Origin: Gemmatimonadota bacterium
GTDB taxonomy: Bacteria; Gemmatimonadota; Gemmatimonadetes; Gemmatimonadales; GWC2-71-9
Reading direction: 5' to 3'
Assembly (NCBI GenBank): GCA_029884275.1
Contig: JAOUIC010000035.1
Location: 1 to 9,304, forward strand
DNA length: 9,304 nucleotides
Numbering within the stretch: the stretch's first letter is position 1; each line of letters begins with the position of its first letter. Under the pieces are notes generated by a model that had not been told where the DNA came from, did not search any database, and was given only the letters and a program-made list of their open reading frames with translations. The position numbers and the translations under genes were made by a program. Positions 1-6,293 of the stretch are shown piece after piece.

Positions 1-1
1 C

Positions 2-1720
2 GGCGTGCCGGTCGTCGCGACCGCCGCGCGCCGGGGCGAAGGCATCGAGGCGCTCAGGGACGCGATGCTGGCCGTCGCCAGCGGCGCCCGCATCCCGGCC
101 GGGCGTCCGCGGCCCCGCTTCTCTGCCGAAGTGGAGGCGCTGCTCGCCGAGGTCATCCCTCGAGTCGAGGCGGCGTTCCCTGGCTTGCCAAACGCGAGCT
201 GGGTGGCGCTGCGGCTGCTCCAGGGCGACGCACGGGTGACGGAAGAGGTCGAACGCGGCACGCTCGGGCGCCTTGGGGACGGGCGCGGGGCCGCCCCGCC
301 GCCCGGGCAGTCGATCATCGAGCTGCTCGGGACCGTCAGTCAGCTGCGCTGGCGCCTGCTCCCCGCTCTCGAAGACAGCCTGGCGGCCGGCATGTTTGGC
401 GCGGCGGAGTTGATCACCGAACGGGTCGAGTTGCGCGGCCTGAAGCGGGCGGCCTTCGATCTCGACCGCCGGCTTGACCGCCTGCTCACCAGCCGGCTGA
501 CTGGCTTCCCCCTGATGCTGCTGATGCTGACGGCGGTCTTCTGGCTTACCATCGCCGGCGCCAACGTCCCTTCCGCGATGCTCGCGACCGGGCTGATCGA
601 CCAGGTGCATCCGTGGCTCAAGGAGCTGGCGAGCGGCGCGGGGTTCCCGGCCTGGCTCAGTGGGTTCCTGCTCGACGGCGTGTACCTCGCCACCGCCTGG
701 GTGGTGAGCGTCATGCTCCCGCCGATGGCGATCTTCTTCCCGCTCTTCACCCTGCTGGAGGACTTCGGCTACCTGCCCCGGGTCGCGTTCAACCTCGATT
801 CGATGTTCCGGCGGGTCGGGGCGCACGGCAAGCAGGCGCTCACCATGTGCATGGGGTTCGGCTGCAACGCCGCCGGGGTGGTCGCCACCCGGGTGATCGA
901 CAGCCCACGCGAGCGGCTGGTGGCGATCATCACCAACAACTTCTCCCTCTGCAACGGCCGCTGGCCGACCCAGATCCTGCTGGCGACGATCTTCGTCGGC
1001 GCGGTGGTGCCGGCGCCGTTGGCGGGGCTGGCCTCGGCCAGCGCGGTGGTCGGCGTGACCCTGTTGGGTGTGGGGGCGATGTTCGTCTCGTCGTGGCTGC
1101 TGTCGGCGACTGTGCTGCGGGGCGAGGCGACGACCTTCAGCCTCGAACTCCCTCCCTACCGACCCCCGCGGCTGCTGCAGACCCTCTATACCTCGCTGAT
1201 CGACCGCACGCTGATCGTGCTGTGGCGTGCGGTGGTCTTCGCGGCTCCGGCGGGCGCGGCCATCTGGCTGATGGGGAACCTGTCGTTCGGAGGGACCAGC
1301 CTGGCCGAACACGCGGTGCGGTGGCTCGATCCGGTCGGCATCCTGATCGGGCTCAACGGGGTGATCCTGCTGGCATACGTGCTGGCCATCCCGGCCAACG
1401 AAATCGTGATCCCGACCGTGCTCATGCTCACCGTGCTCACCGGCGACATGGCGGGCGTCGGCGCCGGGGCTGGGGTGATGTTCGAGCTGGACTCCGCCGA
1501 GCAGGTCGGGAGCCTGCTCCGCGGCGCGGGGTGGACCGCGCTCACCGCGGTCAACCTCATGCTCTTCTCCCTGCTCCACAATCCGTGCAGCACCACGATC
1601 TACACCATCTTCCGGGAGACCGGATCGCGGCGCTGGACCGCAGTCGCGACCCTGCTGCCGCTCATCATGGGTTTCGTGGTCTGCTTCCTGGTGGCGCAGG
1701 TGTGGAGGCTGCTGGCGTGA
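2..1720 (+). CDS. feoB: Ferrous iron transport protein B (FeoB), 5'-truncated by the window
   Basis: This is the C-terminal roughly 570 residues of the GTP-dependent inner-membrane Fe(II) permease. The frame is open to the left edge, so the first in-window GTG (position 5) is not the real start. Numbering from that codon, residues 1-15 (PVVATAARRGEGI) match the end of the FeoB G domain (G5 loop), and roughly 40-165 form the helical guanine-dissociation-inhibitor-like linker. The membrane part carries two conserved gate blocks: LEDFGYLPR (251-259) followed by GFGCN (284-288), and later NEIVIP and HNPCSTT near the C-terminus. The second half of gate block 1 reads NNFSLCNGRWP (311-321), not the PFMSC-ARLP type of enterobacterial FeoB; I know this NNF-CNGR form from clostridial-type FeoB proteins. 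The stop overlaps the start of the DtxR-family gene, so the two are one transcription unit. No separate feoA is visible; it may lie upstream. The identification is secure. Confidence 0.97.
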   Translation, partial: GVPVVATAARRGEGIEALRDAMLAVASGARIPAGRPRPRFSAEVEALLAEVIPRVEAAFPGLPNASWVALRLLQGDARVTEEVERGTLGRLGDGRGAAPPPGQSIIELLGTVSQLRWRLLPALEDSLAAGMFGAAELITERVELRGLKRAAFDLDRRLDRLLTSRLTGFPLMLLMLTAVFWLTIAGANVPSAMLATGLIDQVHPWLKELASGAGFPAWLSGFLLDGVYLATAWVVSVMLPPMAIFFPLFTLLEDFGYLPRVAFNLDSMFRRVGAHGKQALTMCMGFGCNAAGVVATRVIDSPRERLVAIITNNFSLCNGRWPTQILLATIFVGAVVPAPLAGLASASAVVGVTLLGVGAMFVSSWLLSATVLRGEATTFSLELPPYRPPRLLQTLYTSLIDRTLIVLWRAVVFAAPAGAAIWLMGNLSFGGTSLAEHAVRWLDPVGILIGLNGVILLAYVLAIPANEIVIPTVLMLTVLTGDMAGVGAGAGVMFELDSAEQVGSLLRGAGWTALTAVNLMLFSLLHNPCSTTIYTIFRETGSRRWTAVATLLPLIMGFVVCFLVAQVWRLLA

Positions 1721-2400
1721 CCGCGCATCCATCCCGGGAAGCCCTGACCCGCTCCGCCGAGGACTACCTCAAGACCATCTATCGCCTCACGTCGAGCGGA
1801 GAGCCGGCCACCACCTCGGAGCTGGCCACCGCGCTCGACCTCGCTCCCGCCTCGGTCAGCGGCATGCTCCGGCGGCTGGCCGATCAGCGACTGGTGGAGC
1901 ACGAGCCCTATCGCGGCGTCACATTGTCGCGGGACGGGCGCCTCATCGCTCTCCGCATGGTGCGCCGCCACCGCCTGATCGAGGCCTACCTGGTCGCGCA
2001 CCTCGGCTACACCTGGGACACGGTCCACGCCGAGGCGGAGCAGCTGGAACACGCCGTCTCCGACACGCTGATCGAACGGATGGCGCAGGTGCTGGGAGAC
2101 CCGCTCGAGGATCCGCACGGCGACCCGATTCCAGGTCCCGATGGCTCGCTCGCGGAACTGGTTTACGTGCCGCTCTCGGACTTTGAGGTGGGCGAGACGG
2201 CGGAAATCAGGCGGGTTGATACCAGCGACGCCGAACGGCTGCGCTACCTGGGCGCCGAAGGACTCACGCCGGGGACCCGGCTCAGGGTGGCGGCCCGGGC
2301 GCCCTTCGCGGGCCCGATCACCGTCCGACTCGGCCGGCGCGACCTGATGCTGGGGCGCGAGCTGGCGGGCCAACTGCTGTGCGCCCGCGCCACCAGGTGA
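1717..2400 (+). CDS. DtxR/MntR-family metal-dependent transcriptional regulator with C-terminal FeoA-like domain
   Basis: This is a 227-residue metalloregulator that probably represses iron or manganese genes when metal-loaded. The GTG start at 1717 overlaps the feoB TGA (GTGA), which implies translational coupling; no better start lies nearby. Domains in order: winged helix-turn-helix (about 12-75, with the recognition region around LAPASVSGMLRRLADQ), a metal-binding/dimerisation domain (about 76-150), and an SH3/FeoA-like domain (about 155-227, including LRYLGAEGLTPGT). Candidate metal ligands by alignment to DtxR and MntR are D16, H85, E89, H104, E108, E111 and H112. DtxR has Met and Cys where D16 and E108 stand, so the primary site is MntR-like, but K19 replaces the MntR Glu11 ligand. 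Its place after feoB suggests it senses the transported metal and acts on this operon. The three-domain length fits DtxR/IdeR rather than the shorter MntR. Fe(II) against Mn(II) preference cannot be decided from sequence. Confidence 0.93.
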   Translation: MTAHPSREALTRSAEDYLKTIYRLTSSGEPATTSELATALDLAPASVSGMLRRLADQRLVEHEPYRGVTLSRDGRLIALRMVRRHRLIEAYLVAHLGYTWDTVHAEAEQLEHAVSDTLIERMAQVLGDPLEDPHGDPIPGPDGSLAELVYVPLSDFEVGETAEIRRVDTSDAERLRYLGAEGLTPGTRLRVAARAPFAGPITVRLGRRDLMLGRELAGQLLCARATR

Positions 2401-2548
2401 TGCCGCCCGGCGCGTGCGGCCTCGCGCTGCTTCTCGCGGGGGGCTCCTCCCTCCGGGCTGGCGGCCACGACTGGTCCTGACGAGACCACCCTCGGCGACG
2501 TCATGCTACACTGCCGGTATCATCCGGCTGGTGGTTCCGGCGCCGCGG
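2401..2548. other. Convergent intergenic gap between the regulator gene and the dehydrogenase gene
   Basis: This 148-base gap lies between two genes that end towards each other. It holds only weak hairpins: a 5-bp stem at 2402-2406/2416-2420 right after the regulator stop, a 5-bp stem at 2472-2476/2484-2488, and a 5-bp stem at 2513-2517/2524-2528. None has a T-run, so no factor-independent terminator can be called. No coding sequence or convincing promoter is seen. Confidence 0.5.
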
Positions 2549-3490
2549 CTACTCGTTCAGCGCTTCGAGGATCCGCACCAGGCGGTGGTTTCTGGCGGAC
2601 CGCAGTTCGGCGTCGTGGTTCGAATAGGCGCGCGCCACCGCCCGGATGAACTTGTGGTGCGCCTCCGGTTCCAGCTGCGACCACCCCGCCAGTGACTTCC
2701 AGACCGCCGCGTAGCTTCCGAGCGCCTGACTGAGGTGCATCTCGGCGCCCCACTCGCCGGCGGCCAGCTGGTGCTCGAGGTGGGGGCCCGCCGCGGCCCA
2801 GCCGAGGGCGGGTCCGAGCGCCACCGCGCGGTCGACATCCTCCACGTCGAGCACGCCGTCGAGCACCAGCTGGATGCATTCGCGCCACAGCGCCGCCGTG
2901 AACCGGCCGGCGACGCTGCCGGCGATTTCCTTCTTCAGGATGATCGGGGCGCGGCCCAGCATGCTGAGCCAGAACCTGATGTCCTCCACCACTTCGGGGT
3001 CGGTCCGGGGGCCAGGCGCGACCTCGACCAGGGGGATGAGCTCCACCGGGAGCAGGGGATGCAGCACCAGCAGACGATCCGGGCGCTCCAGCCGTGCCCC
3101 CAGGTCGGTCGAGGTGAATCCGTTCGAGCTGCTGCTGAGCACCGCCGAGCGGCGCGCCACCTGCTCGGTGAGGTGGAGCGCCTTGACCTTGGCCGGCAGG
3201 TCCTCGGGGAGGCATTCAATGATCCACCCGGCCTCTCCGACGGCCTGCAGCAGGCTCCGGCCCACGACCACGCGGTTCAGCGCCTCCTCCGCCACGGTGG
3301 CGTCGGCCCGCTTGAGGTCCACCAGCGCCTGCACCCGCTCGGTGACGGCGTCCATGGCGGGGTTCAGGGTCTCGGCGTCCGGCTCGTAGAGCGTGACCGG
3401 CCAGCCGGCGGCCACGCAGAGGGCCACCCAGCCCCGGCCGATCTCTCCGGCGCCAATCACCGCTACCTGCGGCGTTTCGAATCGTGTCAT
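2549..3490 (-). CDS. 3-hydroxyacyl-CoA dehydrogenase-like NAD-dependent oxidoreductase (lambda-crystallin / carnitine dehydrogenase type)
   Basis: This is a 313-residue cytosolic oxidoreductase; the family oxidises a beta-hydroxy acid or acyl group with NAD+. The length matches single-module relatives such as lambda-crystallin (L-gulonate 3-dehydrogenase) and L-carnitine dehydrogenase. The N-terminal Rossmann fold has GAGEIG at 13-18, and E36 closes strand 2 (LYEPD), which suggests NAD over NADP. ECLPEDLPAK (92-101) is the family's conserved ExxPEDxxxK block. The catalytic His is H144 (LHPLLP) and its Glu partner is E156 (IPLVEV). KKEIAGSVAGRF (186-197) starts the C-terminal helical domain. 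Three usually conserved positions differ: the Ser of the SSTS-type loop is N123, HPxNP has L147 for Asn, and the Asn of GFxxNR is G195. The substrate may therefore be unusual. The ATG at 3488-3490 is the natural start just before the Rossmann strand. The gene stands alone, divergent from the ABC operon; the true substrate is unknown. Confidence 0.87.
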   Translation of the reverse strand: MTRFETPQVAVIGAGEIGRGWVALCVAAGWPVTLYEPDAETLNPAMDAVTERVQALVDLKRADATVAEEALNRVVVGRSLLQAVGEAGWIIECLPEDLPAKVKALHLTEQVARRSAVLSSSSNGFTSTDLGARLERPDRLLVLHPLLPVELIPLVEVAPGPRTDPEVVEDIRFWLSMLGRAPIILKKEIAGSVAGRFTAALWRECIQLVLDGVLDVEDVDRAVALGPALGWAAAGPHLEHQLAAGEWGAEMHLSQALGSYAAVWKSLAGWSQLEPEAHHKFIRAVARAYSNHDAELRSARNHRLVRILEALNE

Positions 3491-3586
3491 GGTGTGGCTC
3501 TACAATAACGTTGAACGAAAGAAGCGCCAAGCGGTGATACCTTTGCGAGGGTCGAGGATGGCCCAATTCACGGGGTTCGAAAGAGC
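3491..3586. promoter_or_regulatory. Divergent intergenic region, likely to drive both the dehydrogenase gene and the ABC operon
   Basis: About 96 bases separate the divergent ATG of the dehydrogenase gene and the GTG of the ABC operon, so both promoters should lie here or just inside the coding ends. For the plus strand the options are weak: TTGAAC (3511-3516) with GATACC (3536-3541) at a 19-base spacing, or TACAAT (3501-3506) without a clear -35 box. A GAGG at 3547-3550 lies seven bases before an ATG at 3558 that opens a short frame. No clear operator dyad was found. Confidence 0.4.
3502..3530 (-). promoter_or_regulatory. Candidate sigma70-type promoter for the dehydrogenase gene
   Basis: Read on the minus strand, a -35-like TTGGCG (3530-3525) and a -10-like TATTGT (3507-3502) are separated by exactly 17 bases. 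This AT-richer stretch stands out in very GC-rich surroundings. Transcription would start near 3495, about five bases before the ATG, so the message would be almost leaderless, and indeed no Shine-Dalgarno sequence precedes the ATG. Each hexamer matches the consensus at only four of six positions, so this is a suggestion. Confidence 0.4.
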
Positions 3587-3590
3587 GTGA
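3558..3590 (+). CDS. Possible 10-codon upstream reading frame coupled to the first permease gene
   Basis: An ATG at 3558 with GAGG seven bases upstream opens a ten-residue frame (MAQFTGFERA). Its TGA overlaps the GTG start of the permease in a GTGA junction. It could be a leader peptide that delivers ribosomes to a GTG with a poor ribosome-binding site of its own. Alternatively it could be the real permease N-terminus put out of frame by one missing base: joining the two frames would give FERAVTAGIAVV, a natural lead-in to the hydrophobic segment. The sequence alone does not decide between these. Confidence 0.25.
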   Translation: MAQFTGFERA

Positions 3591-4417
3591 CGGCAGGGAT
3601 TGCGGTGGTACTTGCGGCACTCGCGCTCGCCCGGCACTCCCAGGCGGGGCAGGAGCCCGTGCCGGTCGCGCTGGAGCGCCGGCTGGCCGAGCGACTGGGA
3701 GCCTGGGCGGGGGATACGATCCGGGTGGCCCTCGAGGCGGGAGGGGCCGGCCAGCTGGTCGTCGTCGCAGCGGTCTATGAGCCAACTCCCGATCCCGCCT
3801 CAGTCACCCGCCGCGATCTCACCCTGCGCTTCCACCTGCCTGACCTCGCCGCGCTCCTCGGGACTCCCGATCGGGTGAACCGCTTTGGGATCGTCCTCCA
3901 CCCTGGCGTCTCGCCCGACGATGCCGCCGGGGACCTCAACCGCGTGGCGTTCGGGTTTCGCGCCGCGCCTTCCGCTGCGATCGCGGGCGAATCCTCCCAG
4001 ACCTTCCGGGTAGTGAGCCGATTCCACTCCGCCATCGCGATCATTGCCGTCGGGGCGAGTGCCATCTTCCTGCTCTGCATCATGCTGCTGAAGGTCGAAG
4101 AGCGGCGGCGCGATGCGGCGGTGATGCGGTTCATCGGAGTCCGGCCGCGGACCATCTTTGTCGCCCTGCTGCTGGAGGCGCTGCTCGTGGCCGGGCTCGG
4201 CTCGGTGATCGGTGTGCTGCTCGCGGCGGCCGCCGCCGCGATGACCAACTGGTACTACCAGGGTCTGTTCGACACCGCCCTGACTTTCGCGTCCATCACG
4301 CCCGGTATCCTCCGGTTCAGCATCCTGGTTTCCCTGGTGCTCGGCGTGGGGGCCGGCGCGCTCGCGGCGCGGCGGCTGGTGCGCACCAACCCGCATGTCC
4401 TCTGGGGGCGCGGATGA
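3587..4417 (+). CDS. FtsX/MacB-like ABC permease, C-terminal half (short periplasmic domain plus three TM helices)
   Basis: This 276-residue inner-membrane permease subunit of a type VII (MacB/LolCDE-like) ABC exporter is shorter than the usual 380-420 residues. It opens with a hydrophobic stretch (2-15) ending in HSQA-G (17-21), which resembles a signal peptide with a possible signal peptidase site. Residues 25-145 match only the second half of a MacB periplasmic domain: a LAERLGAWAGDTIRV block (33-47), a beta strand ending in VYEPTP, then FHLPDLAALLGTPDRVNRF and IVLHPGVSPDDAAGDL. Three TM helices follow at about 148-169, 195-219 and 243-262. The cytoplasmic coupling segment EERRRDAAVMRFIGV (171-185) is typical of the FtsX fold. 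The missing first helix and first periplasmic half look like what the last gene of the operon carries. GTG at 3587 is the only usable start in this frame, which opens after a stop at 3512-3514 and contains no ATG there. The stop overlaps the next gene (ATGA). Confidence 0.85.
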   Translation: MTAGIAVVLAALALARHSQAGQEPVPVALERRLAERLGAWAGDTIRVALEAGGAGQLVVVAAVYEPTPDPASVTRRDLTLRFHLPDLAALLGTPDRVNRFGIVLHPGVSPDDAAGDLNRVAFGFRAAPSAAIAGESSQTFRVVSRFHSAIAIIAVGASAIFLLCIMLLKVEERRRDAAVMRFIGVRPRTIFVALLLEALLVAGLGSVIGVLLAAAAAAMTNWYYQGLFDTALTFASITPGILRFSILVSLVLGVGAGALAARRLVRTNPHVLWGRG

Positions 4418-5595
4418 CCTGGTGGCGGAACCTGCTGCGCCATCCGCTACGGTCGGCGCTCGCCGTCGCCGGCATCACGGTCACCACCGCGATGCTGCTC
4501 GACATGGTGCTGCTTGGGGGCGGGCTCGAGCGGTCGTTCGAGCGGCTCCTGCTGGGCCGCGGGTATCAGATCCGAGTCTCGCCCAGCGGAACCCTCCCGT
4601 TCGACACCGAGACCACCATACCCGGCGCCGCGGCGCTCAGGCTGGGGCTCGAGGCCGACCCGGAGGTCACCGGGGTGGCGCCGGTGCTGGGCGCGTCGGT
4701 CTTCGCGCGGGCCGGCGACACGCTGGTGGCGGTTTTCGCCTATGGCATCGACCCCGAAGTGCAGGCGATCTACCAGCCGCTGAGCGGGTCCGATCTCGCC
4801 GCCGGAGACAGCCTCGGCGTGCTGCTGAGCGCTCCCGCTGCGGCCAGGCTCGGGATGGCGCCCGGCGACACGCTGGTGCTGGTGGGACGGCTCGATCCAC
4901 AACTCGCCACGGCCGCGATCGAGCGCCGGCTCGTGGTGCGAGGCGTGGCGAGGCTGTTGTACGACTCCCGGGGACAGCTCTCCCTCGTCGCCCTGCTGCC
5001 GGTGGTGCAATCCCTCGCCGGCCTGCGCGAGGAGGACCGGGTGTCGGCCTTCGTGGTGCGCGCCAGGTCAGACGACCAGGCGGACGCGGTCACCGCCCGG
5101 CTCCGCTCGGCTCATCCCGGCATCGAAGTCAACAGCGTGACCGACATGGTGCGCCATTTCCGCGAGCGGCTGGTCTACTTTCGGCAGCTGTCGTACATCC
5201 TCGGCAGCATCAGCCTGGTGGTGACCGTGCTGCTGGTGACGACCCTGATGACGATCACCGTCAACGAACGGCTCGGAGAAATCGCGACCCTCCGCGCCAT
5301 CGGCGTGAGCCGTGCCACGGTGGTGCGCTCGGTGATGCTCGAGGGGGCGACCCTGACGGTCGTGGGCGGGGGGCTGGGCATCGTCCTGGGGCTGGCCACC
5401 GCCAGGTACCTCGACGCGATCCTGACGACCTTCCCCGGGTTGCCGGCGGCGATCTCGTTCTTCGTGCCGGAGCCGGATCGCCTCCTGCTGGCGGGGGTGG
5501 TGCTGTTCCTGGCCGGGGTCGGGGCGGGCGTCTATCCCGCGATCATCGCGGCACGGGCACCCATCGCCGACACCCTGAGAGCGGAGGCCACCTGA
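4414..5595 (+). CDS. FtsX/MacB-like ABC transporter permease, full length
   Basis: This 393-residue inner-membrane permease has the canonical MacB/LolC topology and probably pairs with the other permease subunit(s) around one ATPase dimer. A basic amphipathic N-terminus (WWRNLLRHPLRS) leads into TM1 (about 14-36). A large periplasmic domain (about 37-255) follows, including VTGVAPVLGASVFARAGD (85-102) and AAARLGMAPGDTLVL (142-156). TM2 is at about 260-283, then the cytoplasmic coupling element NERLGEIATLRAIGVSR (284-300), TM3 at about 312-333 and TM4 at about 357-379. The ATG overlaps the preceding stop (ATGA) and the TGA overlaps the ATPase start (TGATG), so the genes are translationally coupled. 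It serves as the internal reference for what a complete permease of this system looks like. The substrate is not determinable from sequence. Confidence 0.93.
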   Translation: MTWWRNLLRHPLRSALAVAGITVTTAMLLDMVLLGGGLERSFERLLLGRGYQIRVSPSGTLPFDTETTIPGAAALRLGLEADPEVTGVAPVLGASVFARAGDTLVAVFAYGIDPEVQAIYQPLSGSDLAAGDSLGVLLSAPAAARLGMAPGDTLVLVGRLDPQLATAAIERRLVVRGVARLLYDSRGQLSLVALLPVVQSLAGLREEDRVSAFVVRARSDDQADAVTARLRSAHPGIEVNSVTDMVRHFRERLVYFRQLSYILGSISLVVTVLLVTTLMTITVNERLGEIATLRAIGVSRATVVRSVMLEGATLTVVGGGLGIVLGLATARYLDAILTTFPGLPAAISFFVPEPDRLLLAGVVLFLAGVGAGVYPAIIAARAPIADTLRAEAT

Positions 5596-6293
5596 TGTCA
5601 CCACAGCCTGGCGAGATCGCGCTCCGCGCCATCGAGCTCCGCAAGGACTACCCGATGAACGGCGAGACGGTGCATGCGCTGCGCGGCGTGTCGCTCGAGG
5701 TGCGCCGCGGCGAGTACGTCGCCATCGTTGGGCCGAGCGGGTCGGGAAAATCCACCCTGCTGCAACTGCTGGGCGGGCTCGACGAGCCCTCCGCCGGCTC
5801 GGTCCTGGTGGACGGGGTCGCGCTGGCCGGTCTCGATGACCGGACGCTCACCAGGCTACGCCTGACGCGGCTCGGATTCGTGTTTCAGCGGTTCCATCTC
5901 CTCCCGGTGCTCACGGCGATCGAGAATGTCGAGCTGCCCCTGTCGGAGGCCGGCGTGAGCCGCGCCGAGCGACGGGCGCGCGCGCTGGAACTGCTGGGAT
6001 ACGTCGGGCTCGCGGAACGGGCCGCGCACCGCGCCACCCAGCTTTCGGGAGGCGAGATGCAGCGGGTGGCGATCGCGCGGGCCCTGGCCAACCGGCCCGC
6101 CGTCATCCTGGCCGACGAGCCAACTGGGGAGCTCGACGCCGCCACCGGCCGCAGCATGCTCGAACTCTTCCGCCGGCTCAATCAGGATGGGACCACGCTG
6201 GTCGTGATCACCCACGACGAACATCTCGCCGCCGAGGCGGGCCGCGTGGTGCACATGCTGGACGGGCGGATCGCGGTAGGGCGGCAGGGATGA
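5595..6293 (+). CDS. ABC transporter ATP-binding protein (LolD/MacB/DevA-like)
   Basis: This is a 232-residue cytoplasmic ATPase that powers the permeases by ATP-driven dimer closure; the length is typical of stand-alone LolD-type subunits. Motifs in order are Walker A GPSGSGKST (46-54), the Q-loop glutamine Q98 (FVFQRFHLLP), signature LSGGEMQRVAIARAL (150-164), Walker B ILADEP (171-176) with catalytic E175, a D-loop in TGELDAATG, and the H-loop histidine H207 (VITHDE). All catalytic residues are present. The start is ATG 5595, which shares one base with the preceding TGA. It is supported by a strong GGAGG at 5583-5587, seven bases upstream and the best ribosome-binding site in the window. 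The stop overlaps the fusion gene (ATGA). Family assignment is certain; which LolD/MacB/DevA subgroup it belongs to is not. Confidence 0.97.
   Translation: MSPQPGEIALRAIELRKDYPMNGETVHALRGVSLEVRRGEYVAIVGPSGSGKSTLLQLLGGLDEPSAGSVLVDGVALAGLDDRTLTRLRLTRLGFVFQRFHLLPVLTAIENVELPLSEAGVSRAERRARALELLGYVGLAERAAHRATQLSGGEMQRVAIARALANRPAVILADEPTGELDAATGRSMLELFRRLNQDGTTLVVITHDEHLAAEAGRVVHMLDGRIAVGRQG

Noticed and set aside
613..1716. Long open frame running in another phase inside feoB and continuing into the regulator gene
   Set aside because: It is Arg/Gly/Ala/His-rich translation typical of a shadow frame in high-GC DNA; only the part from 1717 encodes a recognisable protein.
1600..2373. 257-codon minus-strand frame opposite feoB and the regulator gene
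   Set aside because: Antisense shadow of two well-supported genes, with no recognisable domain and no supported start.
2402..2420. Hairpin just after the regulator stop as a terminator
   Set aside because: The stem is only 5 bp with a 9-base loop and is not followed by a T-run.
2507..2512. TACACT as a plus-strand -10 box
   Set aside because: No -35 box lies at a workable distance and there is no plus-strand gene downstream for it to serve.
2735..3508. 257-codon plus-strand frame opposite the dehydrogenase gene
   Set aside because: The minus strand encodes a clear Rossmann enzyme here, and the plus-strand translation has no recognisable domain and shadow-like composition.
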